From NCBI RefSeq assembly GCF_030506285.1, contig NZ_CP119422.1:372001-436000 (forward strand): a stretch of 64,000 nucleotides of DNA, read 5' to 3'. The translations under genes and the position numbers were made by a program. The DNA comes from Catalinimonas niigatensis (GTDB lineage Bacteria > Bacteroidota > Bacteroidia > Cytophagales > Cyclobacteriaceae). Positions 1-9,542 of the stretch are shown here, piece after piece. Positions within the stretch are counted from its first letter, which is position 1, and each line of letters starts with the position of its first letter. The notes beneath the pieces were generated by a model. The model saw only the letters and a list, made by a program, of their open reading frames with translations. It made no database searches and was not told where the DNA came from.

Positions 1-130
1 CATGCTTTCCAGCAAACTGGGCAGGAGTATCCAATGGGATGTGGATAAGCAAATGATTCCTAATGATCCTGAAGCCAATAAGTTACTTTCAAGGGAGTAT
101 AGAGCGCCCTGGAATTATCCTGTTGTATAA
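1..130 (+). CDS. Gfo/Idh/MocA-family oxidoreductase, C-terminal end (5' cut by window)
   Basis: The reading frame is open from the first base to a TAA at 128-130 and gives about 42 residues. The tail contains NDPEANKLLSREYRAPW, the typical ending of Bacteroidota NAD(P)-dependent sugar dehydrogenases of the Gfo/Idh/MocA family, where it closes the C-terminal alpha/beta domain. Only this tail is visible, so substrate and any export signal cannot be judged. A strong hairpin follows directly. The family call rests on a short but characteristic motif. Confidence 0.6.
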   Translation, partial: MLSSKLGRSIQWDVDKQMIPNDPEANKLLSREYRAPWNYPVV

Positions 131-136
131 ATTATT

Positions 137-184
137 GGGTGCGTAGTCAAGAACGTGATATCTCACGTTCTTGACTACGCACCC
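137..184. terminator. Perfect 22-bp hairpin between convergent genes
   Basis: Arms 137-158 and 163-184 are exact reverse complements with a 4-base loop (TATC). It lies 7 bases after the oxidoreductase stop and 50 bases after the stop of the minus-strand YihY gene, so it can end transcription from both sides. No long T-run follows on either strand (ATAAAA and AATAATTT), which is unusual for an intrinsic terminator of this strength. Confidence 0.65.
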
Positions 185-233
185 ATAAAAGCATAGCTTC
201 TAATGCCTTTATTGGCAGGAGGTATTATGTTCT

Positions 234-1142
234 TCACTCATCCAGTTCTATTTCTTTGGTTTCTACTCTTACCGAATATTTTCTGGGTCTTATTTCCCGA
301 CCAATATTAGCCGCATATACATTGGTAAACATAGCACCAATCAATACGATAAGGGATGAATAAAACACCCATATCAGTATACCTGCCAGTGAACCCGCAG
401 CCCCATAAGCTGAAGTAATATTGGTATTGGAGAGCATAAAACTTATTAAAAGTTTTCCTAGTGTAAATAATATGCTTGTGACTACAGCACCTACTCCTGC
501 ATCCTTCCAGCGGATCTTTGCGTCAGGCAGAAACTTAAATGTCAATGTAAAAATGATAGAAATCAGGAGAATGGAAATGATATAATTTCCTGTTTCAAGG
601 AAATAAACGGTGTAGTCAGAAAAAAAGAACGGAAGGTAGTCATTGGCAATTGAAAGCAATGCTTCCAGCAATAGTGACACTAACATCAGAAATCCCAATA
701 AAATAATCATAGAAAACGATAAGAGACGGTCTTTGGCAAATTTCCGTACACTTATTTTAGATCTTGGTTTTACTCTCCAAATTGAATTTAGTGCCTTCTG
801 AACAATGGTAAAAATAACGGTTGCACTTACTAACAGAAAAATAATACTTATAATACTTAACAGAGTGCCAGACTCCCGTAAATTACTTTTCTCAATAATG
901 CTGAGTATCTCCCCTGCCCTTGCCGGATCAATCAACTCTTCCATCTGCATAGCAAGATTTTCCTGTACCTGTGCCTGAGAAATGAATGAGCCTAACACTT
1001 TTACTATGATGATCAATACAGAGGGAAGGGAAAAAACGGTAAAAAAAGCAATGGCTGCCGCATAAATAACAGCATCATTTTCCTGAAAAGCCCTGATCGT
1101 CTGACGGATCAGCAGGTAGACCTTCTTAAAAAACTTGGACAT
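234..1142 (-). CDS. YihY/BrkB-family inner membrane protein (copy 1)
   Basis: A 302-residue polytopic membrane protein of the YihY/virulence factor BrkB family, whose biochemical role is not settled (once wrongly called RNase BN). It shows about six hydrophobic segments, the family signature around AAAIAFFTVFSLPSVL near the N-terminus, the conserved ALNSIWRVKP stretch, and the terminal GSLAGILIWVFYSSLIVLIGA helix. The ATG start is directly preceded by a spacer to the next copy. It is clearly paralogous to the gene just upstream (1267-2169) over the full length, so the pair is a tandem duplication. No partner gene points to a function. Confidence 0.85.
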   Translation of the reverse strand: MSKFFKKVYLLIRQTIRAFQENDAVIYAAAIAFFTVFSLPSVLIIIVKVLGSFISQAQVQENLAMQMEELIDPARAGEILSIIEKSNLRESGTLLSIISIIFLLVSATVIFTIVQKALNSIWRVKPRSKISVRKFAKDRLLSFSMIILLGFLMLVSLLLEALLSIANDYLPFFFSDYTVYFLETGNYIISILLISIIFTLTFKFLPDAKIRWKDAGVGAVVTSILFTLGKLLISFMLSNTNITSAYGAAGSLAGILIWVFYSSLIVLIGAMFTNVYAANIGREIRPRKYSVRVETKEIELDE

Positions 1143-1266
1143 AAATAATTTGTTATTCTTACTGCACTCTAACTGAGTGCGTGCTATTTAAGTAGGTCTC
1201 CGGCGTATCAATTTCATGCAACTAATACCATATATTCTGTAAATTATAAATTTTTATTCCTGCTCC

Positions 1267-2169
1267 TTACATTTCTACTTCTCTTGTTTCTACTCTTACG
1301 GAATGTTTTTTCGGTGTGATCTTTCTTCCGATAGTATCCGCATACACTCTGGTAAACATGGCACCAATGAGTACAATAATAGAAGAATAAAAAACCCAAA
1401 CTAAAATACCTGCCAGTGAGCCTGCTGCACCATAGGTAGAGGCAACATTCGTATTAGAAAGCATAAGACCGATCAGATATTTGCCTAGGGTGAATAATAA
1501 CCCGGTAACTACCGCCCCTACCCCAACATCTTTCCACCTTATTTTGGCATCAGGTAGAAATTTAAAAATAAGCGCAAATATACTGGAAATAACGATCAGA
1601 GAGAGAAAGTAATTTCCTATTTGCATAAAGTAGACTGTATATCCGGATAGGAGATCTTGAAGAAAATTGCCTGCCATAGAGAGAATAGCTTCTAATGAAA
1701 GTGAAACCAACATCAAAAAACCTAACACAATAATGATTGAAAAGGATAAGATTCTGTCTTTGGCAAATTTTAAAGCTCCTTTTTTTGGCTTCGGTTTTAC
1801 GTTCCAGATTGCATTTAGAGCTTTTTGAATAAAGGCAAATATTACGGTTGCGCTAAATACCAGGAAAATAATACTAATGATACTAAATAACAGACTTGAT
1901 TCTTCCGTTGATCTTTTTTCAATAATGCTTATGATTTCTTCTGAACTTGCAGTACCTACAAGGCTTTCAATTTGCTGTGCCAGATTGCTTTGTATTTGTT
2001 CGGTGGAGAAAACTGATCCAATTACTTTAACGATAATGATAAGCACAGACGGCAAGGAAAACACAGTAAAAAAAGCAATAGCAGCAGCATATACCACCGG
2101 ATCATGTTTCTGAAAAGTGCTGATCGTTTCCCGGATTAGAGCATAAACTTGCTTAAAAAATTTAGACAT
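1267..2169 (-). CDS. YihY/BrkB-family inner membrane protein (copy 2)
   Basis: A 300-residue paralogue of the downstream gene, colinear with it from the MSKFFK start to the SVRVET tail. It has the same six-helix layout, the AIAFFTVFSLPSVL signature, ALNAIWNVKP and the GSLAGILVWVFYSS helix. Most differences lie in the soluble stretch after the first helix (around residues 55-90) and in the periplasmic loops. The two genes are 124 bases apart and probably co-transcribed from in front of this copy. Function is unknown beyond the family assignment. Confidence 0.85.
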   Translation of the reverse strand: MSKFFKQVYALIRETISTFQKHDPVVYAAAIAFFTVFSLPSVLIIIVKVIGSVFSTEQIQSNLAQQIESLVGTASSEEIISIIEKRSTEESSLLFSIISIIFLVFSATVIFAFIQKALNAIWNVKPKPKKGALKFAKDRILSFSIIIVLGFLMLVSLSLEAILSMAGNFLQDLLSGYTVYFMQIGNYFLSLIVISSIFALIFKFLPDAKIRWKDVGVGAVVTGLLFTLGKYLIGLMLSNTNVASTYGAAGSLAGILVWVFYSSIIVLIGAMFTRVYADTIGRKITPKKHSVRVETREVEM

Positions 2170-2219
2170 AGCTATATTGGGTTATACCAATATAACTCAA
2201 TACAAACCGGAGAATGTTT

Positions 2220-4673
2220 TCAATAATATACCACAGCACAATCTGGGTGATCCTCCTTAAAATTCTCTATTTCTTTACTTGAAACTCTGGTGTTGTAGCA
2301 AACCAGCTTTTCTAACTGATATAATCCTTTTAACGGCTTAAGTCTTTTCACATTAGTATTGAAGCATTCCAGTAGCTTCAGATTGATCAGAGAAGAAATA
2401 TGTTTTAAGTTACTAACCTCAGTACCTGAACATTTGAGTGTTTCCAACTCTATCAAATTTCGGATAGGTTTTAGGTCTTCCAAAGGCGTATCCTGAAAAT
2501 CCAAATATTTCAGGTTGGTCAGCTTACCAATAGGCTCTAAAGACTTGATCGGATTGCGGGCACAAACTAGCTTTTCCAAGCTAATCATTTGACTCAATGG
2601 AGAGAGGTCTGATACAGCCGTATTAGTAAGCTCCAGATCTTTGAGATTGACGAGTTCGCTGATGGGTGACAAGTCCCATATCTCTCTGTTATCACTGATT
2701 ACCAGCTTTTCTATAAACGCAATCTGATGCAACTGGTCTTTACTGGGAATTCCTGAAATAGACATCTGATTTCTTATGGCATCTTTCCAGGCTGGGGATA
2801 ATGCCTCATTCCACCACAAACTCAGCTCATCTGATTTATAAATAACCAGACAGCCCGGGTGCTCTCTGATAAATTTCATGATAGAAGGTTCATCCAGTGT
2901 AGTATGTTCACAACTCAGGTGCTCCATACTATTTACCTCACTTAGGGGAAGTAAGCTGTTGACTTTGGTTTTATCAATGTTCAGTGCACGTAAATTTCGC
3001 GACTCACTTAAGGCTCCTAAATCACTGATCAGCGTACCCGAACAATCTAAATTCTGAAGATCCAGGAGACCTTTCAAAGGGTCTAGGCTGGTGATGCTGG
3101 TATTCGCACAATTTAATTTTCTAAGATTTCTTAATCTTCTTAGAGGTTCTAATGATGTAATTTCCTGTTTATTACTAATATCTATTTCAACAAGATTGGC
3201 TATTTCAGCGAGCTTTTCTCTGGTAAGAGAATCGACTGATACGTATTGGCTAAATATATTCTTCCAATACTGATCAAGATCATTCCACCAGGTTTGCAAT
3301 TGCTCAGATTCATAAATTACCAATACTTTGGTATTGACCATCATAAAACGTGTAGCCTCTGCTTGGGTAATGGGCGTATTATCACAATATATTTTGCTTA
3401 GAAGCGGCAATCCTGCCAGAGGGTCAAGCGATTTAACCGGGGCATTATTGCATATTAAGACTTCAAGCTTATTTAGCCCCGACAAGGGAGAAAGATCGGA
3501 TACTGCCGAATATTCAATGTTTAGAGACTGAAGATTAGCCGCCTTACTTAACGGATTAAGGTCTTTTACACTGGTACTGGAACAATCCAGGTAGCTGAGG
3601 CTACTGAGACCTGAAATAGCATCAAGGCTTGTAATCGCAGTATTGGCAAAACGTAAATCTTTTATTCCTGCTAAGGACACCAACTGATAGACAGAAGTGC
3701 TATTGATATTTAGTGTTTCCAGCCTTGAAAAATTAGTAAGGATACTAATGTCACTGATTTTGGTACCGTCAATAATCAGTTCTTTTAATCCGGTAGAATA
3801 TTTAAGCGGCTCCAGACTTGTAATATCTGTTTTGCTGCAAATGAGTGTTTCAAGCTTGGTGAGGTTTCTAAGTGGAATAATATCAGAAATAGCCGTAGAA
3901 GAAACATCCAGGTATTTTAAGTTATTTAATTTGCTCAGGGGGGCTAAAGTACGGATATAGCTGTTTCCAGAAACATCTATCCTTTCCAAAGTAGACATTT
4001 CTTTCAGCATCCTGAAATTTACTGAGTCTATGGATACCTCAATTTCTTTCTTAAACAATTCCTGCCATTCGTAAGGTATCTCATTCCACCAGTTGGCGAG
4101 TTCCTCTCTTTCACTCAGCTTGGTAGTATACATACTGGCAATCTTCAGCTGTTTTTCAGTTTCATTCAGGTTAATTTCAATATACCTCAACTGACTGGAA
4201 TTGACAGTATCGTTACCCACAGTAATTCCCTGAAGATTACGGTTGACGGTTACCCTAAAGAATATTTTGCCTTCCGGATTTACATAGTAACTTACGTCAT
4301 TCACATTGAGTTCAAAGCGGGCATCTTTGAAGAAAAAATCAATGTCTTTGAGGTAAGCCTGTACGTTTTTATTGGTAACCACCACCCTATCATCATCCAG
4401 ATCATCTTCAATTTGTACATTGGCATCTTTGAAGGCTTTACTATAGCTTTGATTGATTACAATTTCTTTCTGCTGGGTAGTAGCATTATTGCTTCCCAGT
4501 ATATTCATCATAGATTGCAGAAAAGAAACCATTTGTGTAGCCTGCTCCTTGTACTCATCTACCTGCTCAGTGGAGAGTTCTCTGGGCTGAGATTGTGCAT
4601 AGCTTGGATTTACGATCAGGATAAACACTAAGCTAAGGCTACAGACTGCAAAGTAAAGCTTAAGCTTTCTCAT
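2220..4673 (-). CDS. Exported leucine-rich-repeat protein with three WWN-headed modules
   Basis: An 817-residue protein with a Sec signal peptide (residues 1-26, ending PSYAQ). Residues ~30-190 form a beta-rich domain resembling the product of 5500-6081. The rest is internalin-like LRR of ~22 residues (L..L..L.l..T.I.dL.PL..L). The LRR part is three tandem modules, each opened by a Trp-Trp-Asn motif (near residues 195, 462 and 620) plus a second conserved Trp about 8-10 residues on, and each closed by an element like HPgClVIY.S. No lipobox or type IX sorting domain is seen, so it may stay periplasmic or bind another envelope protein. Its ATG overlaps the stop of the gene before it (ATGA), so it is translationally coupled and last in the operon. 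Ligand-binding or scaffold function is inferred from LRRs only. Confidence 0.8.
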   Translation of the reverse strand: MRKLKLYFAVCSLSLVFILIVNPSYAQSQPRELSTEQVDEYKEQATQMVSFLQSMMNILGSNNATTQQKEIVINQSYSKAFKDANVQIEDDLDDDRVVVTNKNVQAYLKDIDFFFKDARFELNVNDVSYYVNPEGKIFFRVTVNRNLQGITVGNDTVNSSQLRYIEINLNETEKQLKIASMYTTKLSEREELANWWNEIPYEWQELFKKEIEVSIDSVNFRMLKEMSTLERIDVSGNSYIRTLAPLSKLNNLKYLDVSSTAISDIIPLRNLTKLETLICSKTDITSLEPLKYSTGLKELIIDGTKISDISILTNFSRLETLNINSTSVYQLVSLAGIKDLRFANTAITSLDAISGLSSLSYLDCSSTSVKDLNPLSKAANLQSLNIEYSAVSDLSPLSGLNKLEVLICNNAPVKSLDPLAGLPLLSKIYCDNTPITQAEATRFMMVNTKVLVIYESEQLQTWWNDLDQYWKNIFSQYVSVDSLTREKLAEIANLVEIDISNKQEITSLEPLRRLRNLRKLNCANTSITSLDPLKGLLDLQNLDCSGTLISDLGALSESRNLRALNIDKTKVNSLLPLSEVNSMEHLSCEHTTLDEPSIMKFIREHPGCLVIYKSDELSLWWNEALSPAWKDAIRNQMSISGIPSKDQLHQIAFIEKLVISDNREIWDLSPISELVNLKDLELTNTAVSDLSPLSQMISLEKLVCARNPIKSLEPIGKLTNLKYLDFQDTPLEDLKPIRNLIELETLKCSGTEVSNLKHISSLINLKLLECFNTNVKRLKPLKGLYQLEKLVCYNTRVSSKEIENFKEDHPDCAVVYY

Positions 4674-5500
4674 TTTGAGTAATAAATATACTTGGTAAGT
4701 AACTCTCTTTCTTGCGGGCTTACTTTGACAAGGTCAGAAATCAGCCAACCGCGGTTATATCCCGGCCGGTTAAATTTTGATAACTGAAAATACCAGCCAT
4801 CAACCTGAAAGAAATGGAATTTAACATTGGTAACAGTTTTGAACCGCAGGTTTGAATTCTTGATCTCATAAAGCAGTATGGATAGAAAATCAGGCTGATA
4901 TCCTCTTGCGGTAAATTGATCTACCTTTTCTTTATTATCCTGAAATACTTTGCGGAGATTCATAAAATCCAACTCATGACTCATAGGATGCAGGAACTCA
5001 ACGCCTCCGGTAGTATCACTACTGAACAGCTTGGCAAAGGGTGCAAAATAGGCATTGGTTAAAATCCATTTTGACCCTACTTTTTCTTCCTGAAGCTTCA
5101 AAAAAAGGATAGCGCTTTCTTCACGGCCTTTGTAAGTAAAGCGGGCATTCACTTCAGCAAACCACTCCCCTCCATGAAAATCAAGAATAACAGGTTTGGT
5201 TTTATTGTTTACTTTTTGAACAAACTCTGATTTCAAGGCATTTGACAAACTGGGATTCTGATTGTCAAACAACATTTTAAGATACTGTTCCCTGAGTTTA
5301 GGGTCCTGATAGTTCTTATTACCCTTGTAGTATCTATTTCCCTCCTGGTCTTCTTCACCATTGAACCTATGAAAAAACTGATTAATCTGCTTAGTTTCCG
5401 CATATAATACACTTTCATCTCCTAAGTACTCTCCTATGCCCTGAGCTTGTGCAGCCCAGGACAGGAGGATTAATCCTAACATTAAAGAAAACTTCGTCAT
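4670..5500 (-). CDS. Exported protein of unknown function, third gene of LRR operon
   Basis: Start set at the ATG at 5500, which overlaps the preceding stop (TAATG) and directly gives a signal peptide (MTKFSLMLGLILLSWAAQAQ). A longer frame exists upstream but would bury this signal. The mature protein (~256 residues) is mixed alpha/beta with many aromatic residues, and has a repeated beta-rich pattern around WFAEVNARFTY and FHFFQVDGWYFQLSKF. No catalytic motif is recognised. Coupling on both sides (1-base and 4-base overlaps) says it is made together with the LRR protein and probably acts with it in the periplasm. Confidence 0.7.
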   Translation of the reverse strand: MTKFSLMLGLILLSWAAQAQGIGEYLGDESVLYAETKQINQFFHRFNGEEDQEGNRYYKGNKNYQDPKLREQYLKMLFDNQNPSLSNALKSEFVQKVNNKTKPVILDFHGGEWFAEVNARFTYKGREESAILFLKLQEEKVGSKWILTNAYFAPFAKLFSSDTTGGVEFLHPMSHELDFMNLRKVFQDNKEKVDQFTARGYQPDFLSILLYEIKNSNLRFKTVTNVKFHFFQVDGWYFQLSKFNRPGYNRGWLISDLVKVSPQERELLTKYIYYSK

Positions 5501-6081
5501 TATGTTGTGGTTTCTGACACCCGGATGTCTCCCAAGAGTACATCCCAAAAATCAATTGTACGACCCCCTATCTGGGTCTCTTTCTTTTGAACAAAAACGG
5601 TAATATCCTTCTTGGTAGTATCTTTATATTCAAGTCCGTCATCAGACCTACCCTCAAAGCGCTGATAAATCGTAATGACACCTACATATGTTCCGTCTGG
5701 TTGCCTTTCCAGATCACTGATATATTGAATATCATACCAACGTATGCTTACCTGATCATAATTAAGCGCCATTAAGTGCTCAAAATATGGCCTCACTGTA
5801 TAATAAGTAATATCAGAACTGGTAAGTGAGGATACACCGATTTCCGCACCTGTCGCAAATAACTCTTCAGCGCGGTCAATCACTCTGTTTGCTTCAGAAA
5901 AAGGTGTATTCTTATTACCCACTATGCTGATATATTTACTCAGATCGCGTACTTTTTCCAGCGCTAATGAGTCAATAGCTAACTTTCTTTCTGGGCTTAT
6001 CTCAGCACTTTGGGCGTTTGCAATACACACGGATACCAAAAGCGTGAACAGAGAAGCTATTATTGTTTTATGATTAAGCAT
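5500..6081 (-). CDS. Exported beta-rich protein of unknown function, second gene of LRR operon
   Basis: About 193 residues with a signal peptide (MLNHKTIIASLFTLLVSVCIANA). The ATG at 6081 is preferred; a TTG two codons earlier overlaps the upstream TGA and could also be used. The C-terminal half (FEHLMALNYDQVSIRWYD, then YQRFEG, ending in FWDVLLGDIRV) resembles a small domain I recall from other Bacteroidota envelope proteins. The N-terminal part of the LRR protein in the same operon appears to carry a relative of it (YLKDIDFFF, then a G-x-x-F-x-R-V-T-V strand). Function is unknown. Confidence 0.65.
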   Translation of the reverse strand: MLNHKTIIASLFTLLVSVCIANAQSAEISPERKLAIDSLALEKVRDLSKYISIVGNKNTPFSEANRVIDRAEELFATGAEIGVSSLTSSDITYYTVRPYFEHLMALNYDQVSIRWYDIQYISDLERQPDGTYVGVITIYQRFEGRSDDGLEYKDTTKKDITVFVQKKETQIGGRTIDFWDVLLGDIRVSETTT

Positions 6082-6083
6082 TA

Positions 6084-6782
6084 TCAATAGTTTTTAATGA
6101 GTTCGACTTCTTTAATTTTCCCATTGGCGTCAACTTCCAGATTATGTATAGCAGCAGGACGGCTATTGGTATCTTTGAGATACTCCAGGTATTTTTTGAT
6201 GGTAGTAGGTTCATCATAATCCACATTATTACCACTCTGGCTGATAATAATCAACACCGGTGTTTCTGGAGATGCAAACATACTTAATGCTTGTCTGATA
6301 CTTGAATTTGCATCTGAAGTGCTTCTGGCAGATGAAATCTGGTCGAAAACAGTTTTCAGTTGTGTATTAGCATCCATGGATTTGGATTCATCCTTGGCTC
6401 CGGTATTTCCTCGTACTCTGTCAGCGGCTTCACGTTCACGGGAAACGATAGCTTCGGCTCGTGCAATTAGGTCCTGAATTTCAGCATCTTCAATGTTCAT
6501 AGCTTTAATACGGCTCAGTGTACTTTCTTTTTCTTCCAATGTCATGTTGCCATTGTCATTGATGATCGCCAAAAGATCTGCTTTAGCCTCGGCAATTCTT
6601 TCTGCCTTCGCCGCAGCAGCAGCACGGGCTTCTTTCCTAGCTTTACAACCGCTGGTACCCACGGCTGCACCTCCGATTAACAGTAGCATGATTAAGTGTA
6701 CAGTGCTTACTGATCTTAAGATCCTCAAAGGATTAAAAATTAGTTTATCCCGTCTTTTTTTTTGTACAGTGTTGATCTCCAT
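6084..6782 (-). CDS. Predicted lipoprotein with coiled coil, first gene of LRR operon
   Basis: A 232-residue protein with a basic N-terminus, a hydrophobic stretch and a lipobox-like TSGC (Cys46), so probably an outer- or inner-membrane lipoprotein despite the long n-region. Residues ~48-125 are Ala/Glu/Lys/Arg-rich and likely coiled coil. The C-terminal part (VLIIISQSGN, then DYDEPTTIKKYLEYLKD) is a compact domain that recurs, as far as I recall, in uncharacterised Bacteroidota proteins. It leads the operon 6782-2220. The stop (TGA 6086-6084) sits almost on the next start, so translation is coupled. No enzyme motif is seen. Confidence 0.65.
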   Translation of the reverse strand: MEINTVQKKRRDKLIFNPLRILRSVSTVHLIMLLLIGGAAVGTSGCKARKEARAAAAAKAERIAEAKADLLAIINDNGNMTLEEKESTLSRIKAMNIEDAEIQDLIARAEAIVSREREAADRVRGNTGAKDESKSMDANTQLKTVFDQISSARSTSDANSSIRQALSMFASPETPVLIIISQSGNNVDYDEPTTIKKYLEYLKDTNSRPAAIHNLEVDANGKIKEVELIKNY

Positions 6783-7137
6783 AGTTTGATCAATTAAGAA
6801 TTATAGGTTATGCAAATGAATATGAGTATAAAATTGTAATCACTGAAAGAATTAAGAAATGCGTAAAAAGCAGACTTATGGATTGGTTAGCAATATTTTT
6901 TAGATACAATTATACAAACATATTCTGGTGCTGTTTAAGGTTTTGGCCTTTTTTTTAGCAATTGTTTAATTAAAATTAAACACTATTATAAGAATAGTAA
7001 AAAAAGCCAGTCTTACAAAAGGTAAATTTTTAAATAACTTGTGCAGTTAACATAAAAAAAGCACTGAGCAAATAAATTTACACAAAATGCTTGCCGAAAA
7101 CACTTATACATAGTCTCTGGTTCAGAGAGGGAGAAGA
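6783..7137. other. Intergenic region, 355 bases
   Basis: AT-rich spacer between the start of the LRR operon (6782, minus) and the end of the permease gene (7138, minus). It should hold the operon promoter and the permease terminator. A TATGTTTG element (TAnnTTTG type) lies on the minus strand at 6922-6915, about 130 bases before the start codon, but no good -33 element precedes it. No convincing hairpin with a T-run and no ORF with coding character was seen. Confidence 0.4.
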
Positions 7138-9495
7138 TTATTCATTTCTCAATGAGGATACCGGATTGAGCCTGATAATCTGTATCCCATGATAACAGGA
7201 TGTAACCATAGCTAATATAAATACGATACCTCCGGAAAATACCAGTTGCAACCAATTGAATGAAACATGATACTCAAAATCACTGAGCCAGCGTATCATG
7301 ATCAAGCCACTTAGAGGAAGAGAAACACCAATACCAAAAACAACAGAAAGCAGGATGTCTTTGCTTACTAAATAAAAAATGTAAAATTTTCTTGCACCCA
7401 TAACTTGGTGGATTCCCATCGCTTTCGTCTTCTGTTGTACATTGATTGCACTCATCCCAAACAAGCCCATACAGGATATGAGTATGGTAAGTAGGGAGAA
7501 AAAAGTAAACAGATTGATCATATGCTTTTCTGTACTATACTGAGCGGTTAGTTCTTGCTCCAGAAAACTGTATTGAACAGGAGTATCAGGAAAAAATGTT
7601 TGCCAGGCTGATTCAATACTTTCCACAGCCTTGCTTTTAATTTTGATGAGCATGTGCGAATTCATTTCTGAATTGAATATAATCACCAGAGGTTCAATCG
7701 CATGATGCAATGATTGATAATGAAAATCTTTAACCACTCCTACAATTTCGCCATCTCCTTCAAAGCTAAGATTTTCTCCCAGCGGATTATCCCATTGCAG
7801 CCTTTGACTTAGTGATTCGTTGATCAGGAATTGTGTATGACAGTTACACTCTTTTTCATTGAAGTTATTTCCCTCCAGGATTGAAATTCCGAGTACTTTT
7901 AAGTAACTCTCATCAGCATACATAGCATTTACCGGGATTTCTATGGATTTGCCATCCATATCCTGAATGACTGTACCTTTCAGGTAAAGATCTCCGGGCT
8001 TCCCTCCCAACGCTACTCCTTCTACATCATTTATTCCTAGTAAGTAGGCCTTGAATTTATTAACTTTTTCAGTTTTGTCAGGTGATTCCGGCAAGCTCAC
8101 TACCATTATACTTTCCTGGTCAAATCCAAGTTGTTTATTCAACAAGTAATTCAATTGACTGTATACCACCATGGTACATAAAATCATACCTGTGGCAATA
8201 GAGAACTGGATCAGCTGTAGCGCTTTATGAAAAGTACGGGGTGATGAAAAACTAAAATTAGCCTTTAGTGCGTTGACAGGATGACATGAAGCCAGAAAAA
8301 AAGCAGTATAACTTCCTGCAAATATGCCCACTACGAACAGCATTAAAAAAAGAAAAGTAAAAACTTCTTCCTTAATGAAATTTTGCAGGTTAAGCGAGAT
8401 TCCTGTATACGAAAACCATAGTGGTTCTGCAAACTGAATCAACACTAATGCAATAGCCGTAGAGATGAACGCAAATAACAGTGATTCGCATAAATACTGT
8501 AAAGCAAGCTGCGTCTTATTAGCCCCTACTACTTTACGGATACCTACCTCTACATTTCTTTTGATGGATTGTGCAACAAATAGATTAATAAAGTTAATAC
8601 TGGCAATTGCCAGTAAGAAAATAGCAATCAAACTCAGTGCAATAATTAAATTGATATTCCCTTTGTCGGACATATCCCCCAACAGATCGTTGCTAAAGTG
8701 TAAATTTGCCAGTGAGATTGCCTTATGGTATACATAGGTATCCGGTGTACCCCACTCCTTCTGAAGTTTAGGACTAAACCAATGCTGGTCAAAAGCCTGT
8801 AAGTCAGTCTGAAAATTGGCAAGAGAAGTAGGTTTGTCCAACAACACATAGGTAAACGCATTGAAGTCATACCATGCATATTTTTCATTTTGTAATGGGA
8901 TCAATCCTTCAAAATGCCAATCAGAATTATCAGGCACATCTTTGATAATACCACGAATATTGTATAGTTCATGATTGATTTGCAATGTGCTGGTCATCAG
9001 CTCTTCGGGCGATGCATTATCAAAAAATTGTCGGGCTGTACTTTCTGTTAACACAATGGCATAGGGGGTGCTCAAAGCAGTTTCAGCACTTCCGATGATC
9101 CAATCCAAATCAAAAATCTCTACAATGGAAGGGTCTACCTGATAAAATTTGTCTTGCCTGATATTTTGAAATTCTCCCAGTTTGACAACTGCTCCCATAG
9201 GTACTACTCTGGCCACTTTGCTGATATCCTTCACAAAACGATTGAGTTGAGGAGCGACTCCTATTGCTGTGGGCGCTAAGTGTTCATTTCTGTTATTGCC
9301 AGATAGAACAGTACTGAGCCTATAAATTCGCTCATGCTGCGTATAATGTTTGTCATAACTCAACTCAAATTGTATGTATCTAAACATCAGGCAGGCAGCA
9401 GCAATGCCTACCGCCAAACCAAAAATACTTATTCCGGAAGAAAGTTTATTTCTTCTGATATTTCTAAGGGCGGTAATTAAATAGTTGTTGAACAT
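7138..9495 (-). CDS. MacB/FtsX-type ABC transporter permease
   Basis: A 785-residue permease of the type VII (MacB/FtsX) kind. An N-terminal helix (ISIFGLAVGIAAACLMF) is followed by a large periplasmic MacB-like domain and a three-helix FtsX bundle from ~residue 280. A second periplasmic domain and a C-terminal FtsX bundle end in LNPVSSLRNE. Such permeases power outer-membrane-spanning export from the periplasm rather than moving substrate across the inner membrane. It lies 47 bases after 9543-11933 and is second in that operon. It is the most diverged of the four permeases here. Substrate unknown. Confidence 0.85.
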   Translation of the reverse strand: MFNNYLITALRNIRRNKLSSGISIFGLAVGIAAACLMFRYIQFELSYDKHYTQHERIYRLSTVLSGNNRNEHLAPTAIGVAPQLNRFVKDISKVARVVPMGAVVKLGEFQNIRQDKFYQVDPSIVEIFDLDWIIGSAETALSTPYAIVLTESTARQFFDNASPEELMTSTLQINHELYNIRGIIKDVPDNSDWHFEGLIPLQNEKYAWYDFNAFTYVLLDKPTSLANFQTDLQAFDQHWFSPKLQKEWGTPDTYVYHKAISLANLHFSNDLLGDMSDKGNINLIIALSLIAIFLLAIASINFINLFVAQSIKRNVEVGIRKVVGANKTQLALQYLCESLLFAFISTAIALVLIQFAEPLWFSYTGISLNLQNFIKEEVFTFLFLMLFVVGIFAGSYTAFFLASCHPVNALKANFSFSSPRTFHKALQLIQFSIATGMILCTMVVYSQLNYLLNKQLGFDQESIMVVSLPESPDKTEKVNKFKAYLLGINDVEGVALGGKPGDLYLKGTVIQDMDGKSIEIPVNAMYADESYLKVLGISILEGNNFNEKECNCHTQFLINESLSQRLQWDNPLGENLSFEGDGEIVGVVKDFHYQSLHHAIEPLVIIFNSEMNSHMLIKIKSKAVESIESAWQTFFPDTPVQYSFLEQELTAQYSTEKHMINLFTFFSLLTILISCMGLFGMSAINVQQKTKAMGIHQVMGARKFYIFYLVSKDILLSVVFGIGVSLPLSGLIMIRWLSDFEYHVSFNWLQLVFSGGIVFILAMVTSCYHGIQIIRLNPVSSLRNE

Positions 9496-9542
9496 ACATT
9501 GAAAAATGATTGTACTTCAGCATTACCAATAAGCCTATAGTT

